64,000 nucleotides of DNA from Phytopythium helicoides (lineage: Eukaryota; Oomycota; Peronosporomycetes; Pythiales; Pythiaceae). The stretch is from the NCBI GenBank assembly GCA_024867545.1, contig JANFNE010000076.1:144501-208500 (forward strand). The letters run 5' to 3'. Made by a program: the position numbers and the translations under genes. Positions 56,713-64,000 of the stretch are shown piece by piece. The notes beneath the pieces are model-generated. The model had not been told where the DNA came from. It was given only the letters and a program-made list of their open reading frames with translations, and did not search any database. Position 1 is the stretch's first letter, and each line of letters opens with the position of its first letter.

Positions 56713-57174
56713 TATCTTTTTCTTCTTCTTTTTTCTTCTTCTTCTTCTTCTCTCGTGTTGTGTTGTGTTGTTTTGTTTTGTGTTCTCTTTCGTGTCTGGT
56801 TTCTCATTTTCCCTTTTCCGTTTTCCGTTTTCCGTTTTGCGTCATTCTTTGCACAGACACGCCATCCGATCTGATCTGATCCGATGGATATTCCGCTTTG
56901 ATTCGATTTGATTTGATCCAACTCGACTCGATTTGGCTCGGTTCGACTTGGTTCGACTCGGTTCGACTCGGTTCGACTCGGATCAACTCGGATCAACTCG
57001 GATCAACTCGGATCAAGTCGATTGGATTGAATTGGAGGGGAGTGAAGTGGGTTGTAGTGGAATGGAATTGTTTGGCGTGGGGTTGGTTTGAGAGGCGTGG
57101 TGTGGTGTGGTGTGGTGTGTGTGTAGTGTGGCGTGTTGTTAGTAGTGTGTGTGTTAGTTGGTGGTTTTTCAAGT

Positions 57175-57247
57175 TCCCAGATAGTCTAGGTGGTTAGGAT
57201 AGCTGGCTCTCACCCAGCAGACCCGGGTTCGAGTCCCGGTCTGGGAA
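57175..57247 (+). tRNA. tRNA-Glu-CUC: tRNA-Glu(CUC), copy 30
   Basis: Identical to copy 1. Type B with the TTTCGC variant; next copy after 540 bp. Confidence 0.97.
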
Positions 57248-57714
57248 TATCTTTTTCTTCTTCTTTTTTCTTCTTTTTTCTTCTTCTTCTTCTTCTCTCG
57301 TGTTGTGTTGTGTTGTTTTGTGTTCTCTTTCGTGTCTGGTTTCTCATTTTCCCTTTTCCGTTTTCCGTTTTGCGTTTTGCGTCATTCTTTGCACAGACAC
57401 GCCATCCGATCTGATCTGATCCGATGGATATTTCGCTTTGATTCGATTTGATTTGATCCAACTCGACTCGATTTGGCTCGGTTCGACTTGGTTCGACTCG
57501 GTTCGACTCGGTTCGACTCGGATCAACTCGGATCAACTCGGATCAAGTCGGATCAAGTCGATTGGATTGAATTGGAGGGGAGTGAAGTGGGTTGTAGTGG
57601 AATGGAATTGTTTGGCGTGGGGTTGGTTTGAGAGGCGTGGTGTGGTGTGGTGTGGTGTGTGTGTAGTGTGGCGTGTTGTTAGTAGTGTGTGTGTTAGTTG
57701 GTGGTTTTTCAAGT

Positions 57715-57787
57715 TCCCAGATAGTCTAGGTGGTTAGGATAGCTGGCTCTCACCCAGCAGACCCGGGTTCGAGTCCCGGTCTGGGAA
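57715..57787 (+). tRNA. tRNA-Glu-CUC: tRNA-Glu(CUC), copy 31
   Basis: Identical to copy 1. Type B lacking one GGATCAACTC decamer; next copy after 525 bp. Confidence 0.97.
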
Positions 57788-58239
57788 TATCTTTTTCTTC
57801 TTCTTTTTTCTTCTTCTTCTTCTTCTCTCGTGTTGTGTTGTGTTGTTTTGTTTTGTGTTCTCTTTCGTGTCTGGTTTCTCATTTTCCCTTTTCCGTTTTC
57901 CGTTTTCCGTTTTGCGTCATTCTTTGCACAGACACGCCATCCGATCTGATCTGATCCGATGGATATTCCGCTTTGATTCGATTTGATTTGATCCAACTCG
58001 ACTCGATTTGGCTCGGTTCGACTTGGTTCGACTCGGTTCGACTCGGTTCGACTCGGATCAACTCGGATCAAGTCGGATCAAGTCGATTCGATTGAATTGG
58101 AGGGGAGTGAAGTGGGTTGTAGTGGAATGGAATTGTTTGGCGTGGGGTTGGTTTGAGAGGCGTGGTGTGGTGTGGTGTGGTGTGTGTGTAGTGTGGCGTG
58201 TTGTTAGTAGTGTGTGTGTTAGTTGGTGGTTTTTCAAGT

Positions 58240-58312
58240 TCCCAGATAGTCTAGGTGGTTAGGATAGCTGGCTCTCACCCAGCAGACCCGGGTTCGAGTC
58301 CCGGTCTGGGAA
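58240..58312 (+). tRNA. tRNA-Glu-CUC: tRNA-Glu(CUC), copy 32
   Basis: Identical to copy 1. Type B without T6 runs; next copy after 538 bp. Confidence 0.97.
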
Positions 58313-58777
58313 TATCTTTTTCTTCTTCTTTCTTCTTCTTCTTCTTCTTCTTCTCTCGTGTTGTGTTGTGTTGTTTTGTTTTGTGTTTTCTTTCGTGTCT
58401 GGTTTCTCATTTTCCCTTTTCCCTTTTCCGTTTTGCGTTTTGCGTCATTCTTTGCACAGACACGCCATCCGATCTGATCTGATCCGATGGATATTCCGCT
58501 TTGATTCGATTTGATTTGATCCAACTCGACTCGATTTGGCTCGGTTCGACTTGGTTCGACTCGGTTCGACTCGGTTCGACTCGGATCAACTCGGATCAAC
58601 TCGGATCAACTCGGATCAAGTCGATTGGATTGAATTGGAGGGGAGTGAAGTGGGTTGTAGTGGAATGGAATTGTTTGGCGTGGGGTTGGTTTGAGAGGCG
58701 TGGTGTGGTGTGGTGTGGTGTGTGTGTAGTGTGGCGTGTTGTTAGTAGTGTGTGTGTTAGTTGGTGGTTTTTCAAGT

Positions 58778-58850
58778 TCCCAGATAGTCTAGGTGGTTAG
58801 GATAGCTGGCTCTCACCCAGCAGACCCGGGTTCGAGTCCCGGTCTGGGAA
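58778..58850 (+). tRNA. tRNA-Glu-CUC: tRNA-Glu(CUC), copy 33
   Basis: Identical to copy 1. Type B; next copy after 535 bp. Confidence 0.97.
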
Positions 58851-59312
58851 TATCTTTTTCTTCTTCTTTTTTCTTCTTCTTCTTCTTCTCTCGTGTTGTG
58901 TTGTGTTGTTTTGTTTTGTGTTCTCTTTCGTGTCTGGTTTCTCATTTTCCCTTTTCCGTTTTCCGTTTTCCGTTTTGCGTCATTCTTTGCACAGACACGC
59001 CATCCGATCTGATCTGATCCGATGGATATTCCGCTTTGATTCGATTTGATTTGATCCAACTCGACTCGATTTGGCTCGGTTCGACTTGGTTCGACTCGGT
59101 TCGACTCGGTTCGACTCGGATCAACTCGGATCAACTCGGATCAAGTCGGATCAAGTCGATTCGATTGAATTGGAGGGGAGTGAAGTGGGTTGTAGTGGAA
59201 TGGAATTGTTTGGCGTGGGGTTGGTTTGAGAGGCGTGGTGTGGTGTGGTGTGGTGTGTGTGTAGTGTGGCGTGTTGTTAGTAGTGTGTGTGTTAGTTGGT
59301 GGTTTTTCAAGT

Positions 59313-59385
59313 TCCCAGATAGTCTAGGTGGTTAGGATAGCTGGCTCTCACCCAGCAGACCCGGGTTCGAGTCCCGGTCTGGGAA
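59313..59385 (+). tRNA. tRNA-Glu-CUC: tRNA-Glu(CUC), copy 34
   Basis: Identical to copy 1. Type B; next copy after 542 bp. Confidence 0.97.
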
Positions 59386-59854
59386 TATCTTTTTCTTCTT
59401 CTTTTTTCTTCTTCTTCTTCTTCTCTCGTGTTGTGTTGTGTTGTTTTGTTTTGTGTTCTCTTTCGTGTCTGGTTTCTCATTTTCCCTTTTCCCTTTTCCG
59501 TTTTCCGTTTTGCGTTTTGCGTCATTCTTTGCACAGACACGCCATCCGATCTGATCTGATCCGATGGATATTCCGCTTTGATTCGATTTGATTTGATCCA
59601 ACTCGACTCGATTTGGCTCGGTTCGACTTGGTTCGACTCGGTTCGACTCGGTTCGACTCGGATCAACTCGGATCAACTCGGATCAACTCGGATCAAGTCG
59701 ATTCGATTGAATTGGAGGGGAGTGAAGTGGGTTGTAGTGGAATGGAATTGTTTGGCGTGGGGTTGGTTTGAGAGGCGTGGTGTGGTGTGGTGTGGTGTGT
59801 GTGTAGTGTGGCGTGTTGTTAGTAGTGTGTGTGTTAGTTGGTGGTTTTTCAAGT

Positions 59855-59927
59855 TCCCAGATAGTCTAGGTGGTTAGGATAGCTGGCTCTCACCCAGCAG
59901 ACCCGGGTTCGAGTCCCGGTCTGGGAA
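59855..59927 (+). tRNA. tRNA-Glu-CUC: tRNA-Glu(CUC), copy 35
   Basis: Identical to copy 1. Type B with the TTTCGC variant and extra TTTTCCG units; next copy after 552 bp. Confidence 0.97.
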
Positions 59928-60406
59928 TATCTTTTTCTTCTTCTTTCTTCTTCTTCTTCTTCTTCTTCTCTCGTGTTGTGTTGTGTTGTTTTGTTTTGTG
60001 TTTTCTTTCGTGTCTGGTTTCTCATTTTCCCTTTTCCGTTTTCCGTTTTCCGTTTTCCGTTTTCCGTTTTGCGTCATTCTTTGCACAGACACGCCATCCG
60101 ATCTGATCTGATCCGATGGATATTTCGCTTTGATTCGATTTGATTTGATCCAACTCGACTCGATTTGGCTCGGTTCGACTTGGTTCGACTCGGTTCGACT
60201 CGGTTCGACTCGGATCAACTCGGATCAACTCGGATCAACTCGGATCAAGTCGATTGGATTGAATTGGAGGGGAGTGAAGTGGGTTGTAGTGGAATGGAAT
60301 TGTTTGGCGTGGGGTTGGTTTGAGAGGCGTGGTGTGGTGTGGTGTGGTGTGTGTGTAGTGTGGCGTGTTGTTAGTAGTGTGTGTGTTAGTTGGTGGTTTT
60401 TCAAGT

Positions 60407-60479
60407 TCCCAGATAGTCTAGGTGGTTAGGATAGCTGGCTCTCACCCAGCAGACCCGGGTTCGAGTCCCGGTCTGGGAA
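60407..60479 (+). tRNA. tRNA-Glu-CUC: tRNA-Glu(CUC), copy 36
   Basis: Identical to copy 1. Short type B as after copy 31; next copy after 525 bp. Confidence 0.97.
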
Positions 60480-60931
60480 TATCTTTTTCTTCTTCTTTTT
60501 TCTTCTTCTTCTTCTTCTCTCGTGTTGTGTTGTGTTGTTTTGTTTTGTGTTCTCTTTCGTGTCTGGTTTCTCATTTTCCCTTTTCCGTTTTCCGTTTTCC
60601 GTTTTGCGTCATTCTTTGCACAGACACGCCATCCGATCTGATCTGATCCGATGGATATTCCGCTTTGATTCGATTTGATTTGATCCAACTCGACTCGATT
60701 TGGCTCGGTTCGACTTGGTTCGACTCGGTTCGACTCGGTTCGACTCGGATCAACTCGGATCAAGTCGGATCAAGTCGATTCGATTGAATTGGAGGGGAGT
60801 GAAGTGGGTTGTAGTGGAATGGAATTGTTTGGCGTGGGGTTGGTTTGAGAGGCGTGGTGTGGTGTGGTGTGGTGTGTGTGTAGTGTGGCGTGTTGTTAGT
60901 AGTGTGTGTGTTAGTTGGTGGTTTTTCAAGT

Positions 60932-61004
60932 TCCCAGATAGTCTAGGTGGTTAGGATAGCTGGCTCTCACCCAGCAGACCCGGGTTCGAGTCCCGGTCTG
61001 GGAA
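60932..61004 (+). tRNA. tRNA-Glu-CUC: tRNA-Glu(CUC), copy 37
   Basis: Identical to copy 1. Type B with the TTTCGC variant; next copy after 540 bp. Confidence 0.97.
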
Positions 61005-61471
61005 TATCTTTTTCTTCTTCTTTTTTCTTCTTTTTTCTTCTTCTTCTTCTTCTCTCGTGTTGTGTTGTGTTGTTTTGTGTTCTCTTTCGTGTCTGGTTTC
61101 TCATTTTCCCTTTTCCGTTTTCCGTTTTGCGTTTTGCGTCATTCTTTGCACAGACACGCCATCCGATCTGATCTGATCCGATGGATATTTCGCTTTGATT
61201 CGATTTGATTTGATCCAACTCGACTCGATTTGGCTCGGTTCGACTTGGTTCGACTCGGTTCGACTCGGTTCGACTCGGATCAACTCGGATCAACTCGGAT
61301 CAACTCGGATCAAGTCGATTGGATTGAATTGGAGGGGAGTGAAGTGGGTTGTAGTGGAATGGAATTGTTTGGCGTGGGGTTGGTTTGAGAGGCGTGGTGT
61401 GGTGTGGTGTGGTGTGTGTGTAGTGTGGCGTGTTGTTAGTAGTGTGTGTGTTAGTTGGTGGTTTTTCAAGT

Positions 61472-61544
61472 TCCCAGATAGTCTAGGTGGTTAGGATAGC
61501 TGGCTCTCACCCAGCAGACCCGGGTTCGAGTCCCGGTCTGGGAA
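61472..61544 (+). tRNA. tRNA-Glu-CUC: tRNA-Glu(CUC), copy 38
   Basis: Identical to copy 1. Type B; next copy after 545 bp. Confidence 0.97.
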
Positions 61545-62016
61545 TATCTTTTTCTTCTTCTTTTTTCTTCTTTTTTCTTCTTCTTCTTCTTCTCTCGTGT
61601 TGTGTTGTGTTGTTTTGTTTTGTGTTCTCTTTCGTGTCTGGTTTCTCATTTTCCCTTTTCCGTTTTCCGTTTTCCGTTTTGCGTCATTCTTTGCACAGAC
61701 ACGCCATCCGATCTGATCTGATCCGATGGATATTCCGCTTTGATTCGATTTGATTTGATCCAACTCGACTCGATTTGGCTCGGTTCGACTTGGTTCGACT
61801 CGGTTCGACTCGGTTCGACTCGGATCAACTCGGATCAACTCGGATCAAGTCGGATCAAGTCGATTGGATTGAATTGGAGGGGAGTGAAGTGGGTTGTAGT
61901 GGAATGGAATTGTTTGGCGTGGGGTTGGTTTGAGAGGCGTGGTGTGGTGTGGTGTGGTGTGTGTGTAGTGTGGCGTGTTGTTAGTAGTGTGTGTGTTAGT
62001 TGGTGGTTTTTCAAGT

Positions 62017-62089
62017 TCCCAGATAGTCTAGGTGGTTAGGATAGCTGGCTCTCACCCAGCAGACCCGGGTTCGAGTCCCGGTCTGGGAA
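62017..62089 (+). tRNA. tRNA-Glu-CUC: tRNA-Glu(CUC), copy 39
   Basis: Identical to copy 1. Short type B; next copy after 525 bp. Confidence 0.97.
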
Positions 62090-62541
62090 TATCTTTTTCT
62101 TCTTCTTTTTTCTTCTTCTTCTTCTTCTCTCGTGTTGTGTTGTGTTGTTTTGTTTTGTGTTCTCTTTCGTGTCTGGTTTCTCATTTTCCCTTTTCCGTTT
62201 TCCGTTTTCCGTTTTGCGTCATTCTTTGCACAGACACGCCATCCGATCTGATCTGATCCGATGGATATTCCGCTTTGATTCGATTTGATTTGATCCAACT
62301 CGACTCGATTTGGCTCGGTTCGACTTGGTTCGACTCGGTTCGACTCGGTTCGACTCGGATCAACTCGGATCAAGTCGGATCAAGTCGATTCGATTGAATT
62401 GGAGGGGAGTGAAGTGGGTTGTAGTGGAATGGAATTGTTTGGCGTGGGGTTGGTTTGAGAGGCGTGGTGTGGTGTGGTGTGGTGTGTGTGTAGTGTGGCG
62501 TGTTGTTAGTAGTGTGTGTGTTAGTTGGTGGTTTTTCAAGT

Positions 62542-62614
62542 TCCCAGATAGTCTAGGTGGTTAGGATAGCTGGCTCTCACCCAGCAGACCCGGGTTCGAG
62601 TCCCGGTCTGGGAA
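62542..62614 (+). tRNA. tRNA-Glu-CUC: tRNA-Glu(CUC), copy 40
   Basis: Identical to copy 1. Type B without T6 runs; next copy after 538 bp. Confidence 0.97.
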
Positions 62615-63079
62615 TATCTTTTTCTTCTTCTTTCTTCTTCTTCTTCTTCTTCTTCTCTCGTGTTGTGTTGTGTTGTTTTGTTTTGTGTTTTCTTTCGTGT
62701 CTGGTTTCTCATTTTCCCTTTTCCCTTTTCCGTTTTGCGTTTTGCGTCATTCTTTGCACAGACACGCCATCCGATCTGATCTGATCCGATGGATATTCCG
62801 CTTTGATTCGATTTGATTTGATCCAACTCGACTCGATTTGGCTCGGTTCGACTTGGTTCGACTCGGTTCGACTCGGTTCGACTCGGATCAACTCGGATCA
62901 ACTCGGATCAAGTCGGATCAAGTCGATTGGATTGAATTGGAGGGGAGTGAAGTGGGTTGTAGTGGAATGGAATTGTTTGGCGTGGGGTTGGTTTGAGAGG
63001 CGTGGTGTGGTGTGGTGTGGTGTGTGTGTAGTGTGGCGTGTTGTTAGTAGTGTGTGTGTTAGTTGGTGGTTTTTCAAGT

Positions 63080-63152
63080 TCCCAGATAGTCTAGGTGGTT
63101 AGGATAGCTGGCTCTCACCCAGCAGACCCGGGTTCGAGTCCCGGTCTGGGAA
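63080..63152 (+). tRNA. tRNA-Glu-CUC: tRNA-Glu(CUC), copy 41
   Basis: Identical to copy 1. Short type B; next copy after 525 bp. Confidence 0.97.
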
Positions 63153-63604
63153 TATCTTTTTCTTCTTCTTTTTTCTTCTTCTTCTTCTTCTCTCGTGTTG
63201 TGTTGTGTTGTTTTGTTTTGTGTTCTCTTTCGTGTCTGGTTTCTCATTTTCCCTTTTCCGTTTTCCGTTTTCCGTTTTGCGTCATTCTTTGCACAGACAC
63301 GCCATCCGATCTGATCTGATCCGATGGATATTCCGCTTTGATTCGATTTGATTTGATCCAACTCGACTCGATTTGGCTCGGTTCGACTTGGTTCGACTCG
63401 GTTCGACTCGGTTCGACTCGGATCAACTCGGATCAAGTCGGATCAAGTCGATTCGATTGAATTGGAGGGGAGTGAAGTGGGTTGTAGTGGAATGGAATTG
63501 TTTGGCGTGGGGTTGGTTTGAGAGGCGTGGTGTGGTGTGGTGTGGTGTGTGTGTAGTGTGGCGTGTTGTTAGTAGTGTGTGTGTTAGTTGGTGGTTTTTC
63601 AAGT

Positions 63605-63677
63605 TCCCAGATAGTCTAGGTGGTTAGGATAGCTGGCTCTCACCCAGCAGACCCGGGTTCGAGTCCCGGTCTGGGAA
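63605..63677 (+). tRNA. tRNA-Glu-CUC: tRNA-Glu(CUC), copy 42
   Basis: Identical to copy 1. Type B without T6 runs; the window ends inside its spacer. Confidence 0.97.
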
Positions 63678-64000
63678 TATCTTTTTCTTCTTCTTTCTTC
63701 TTCTTCTTCTTCTTCTTCTCTCGTGTTGTGTTGTGTTGTTTTGTTTTGTGTTTTCTTTCGTGTCTGGTTTCTCATTTTCCCTTTTCCCTTTTCCGTTTTG
63801 CGTTTTGCGTCATTCTTTGCACAGACACGCCATCCGATCTGATCTGATCCGATGGATATTCCGCTTTGATTCGATTTGATTTGATCCAACTCGACTCGAT
63901 TTGGCTCGGTTCGACTTGGTTCGACTCGGTTCGACTCGGTTCGACTCGGATCAACTCGGATCAACTCGGATCAACTCGGATCAAGTCGATTGGATTGAAT

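Larger units (their letters stand above)
40951..64000 (+). repeat. Tandem array of tRNA-Glu(CUC) units, 42 copies, continuing past the window
   Basis: The array begins within the leader GTGTTGTTAGTAGTGTGTGT and repeats every 525-581 bp. Each unit, in order, holds: leader (GTTAGTTGGTGGTTTTTCAAG), a 73-nt tRNA, a TATC-T5 pol III terminator, a CTT/TTC tract with T6 interruptions, a GTGTT block, TTTTCC(C/G) pentamer-like repeats, GATCTGATCTGATCCGATGG, tandem decamers of GGTTCGACTC and GGATCAACTC type, a GAATTGGAGGG-GAAGTGGGTTG stretch and a GTGTG-rich G/T tract. Two spacer types occur: A (repeated CTCGATTTGG, GGGATTGAAG) after copies 1-14, 18-20 and 22, and B (CTTGGTTCGACTCGG, GGGAGTGAAG) after 15-17, 21 and 23-42. 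All tRNA copies look identical. No protein gene lies inside. Confidence 0.97.

Noticed and set aside
40987..63964. Many 60-140-codon open frames on both strands of the array (for example Arg/Glu/Lys-rich on the minus strand)
   Set aside because: They are translations of the tRNA, CTT tract and decamer repeats, recur in every unit, and change with repeat length.
40951..64000. 5S rRNA or rDNA spacer array
   Set aside because: The only RNA gene in the unit is a tRNA with a full cloverleaf; no 5S internal control region is seen.

Overview
The window looks like a piece of an oomycete (Phytophthora/Peronosporales-like) nuclear genome. The evidence is short GT-AG introns of about 47-77 nt, GC-rich coding exons, closely packed genes in alternating orientation, a FYVE-START protein, and flanks full of decayed Ty3, hAT, MULE, tyrosine-recombinase and HTH/Ulp1 elements of the kind seen in these genomes. 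There is no bacterial operon structure. This placement rests on gene content only; no database was searched.

Layout. (1) 1-13.6 kb is repeat-rich: the broken 3' end of a Ty3 pol with a chromodomain, a frame-disrupted coiled-coil/Ser-Pro-rich reading frame on the minus strand, a hAT transposase fragment, an HTH + Ulp1-like gene lying between two inverted arrays of a 21-bp repeat, a Crypton-like tyrosine recombinase, and a 5'-truncated aldo-keto reductase. (2) 13.6-37.7 kb is a gene island with gaps of about 70-420 bp: a J1-crystallin/ADP-ribosylglycohydrolase-like protein, a small membrane protein, NAT10, an eight-exon CNNM metal transporter, a 3,327-residue predicted secreted protein with CSPG/cadherin-like repeats and seven ELWxxDGT repeats, a mitochondrial lipoyl-like protein, ribosomal protein eS30, a coiled-coil protein and a START-FYVE protein. 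(3) 37.7-40.9 kb is AT-richer and holds a MULE transposase pseudogene. (4) From about 40.95 kb to the end of the window runs a tandem array of 42 tRNA-Glu(CUC) genes, one every 525-581 bp, all on the + strand and all apparently intact.

The most notable items are the tRNA-Glu array, whose spacers contain tandem decamers resembling the tRNA B box and whose two spacer types are interleaved; an eS30 gene whose ubiquitin-like leader is reduced to Met-Gln plus a short ubiquitin-like tail ending LRLRGG; the giant ELWxxDGT protein, transcribed divergently from CNNM across 96 bp; and the HTH/Ulp1 element flanked by inverted iteron-like arrays. The island genes are mostly housekeeping (rRNA/tRNA cytidine acetylation, ribosome, metal transport, mitochondrion, phosphoinositide-linked membrane function) and do not form one pathway. 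The array and the island are linked only by position.
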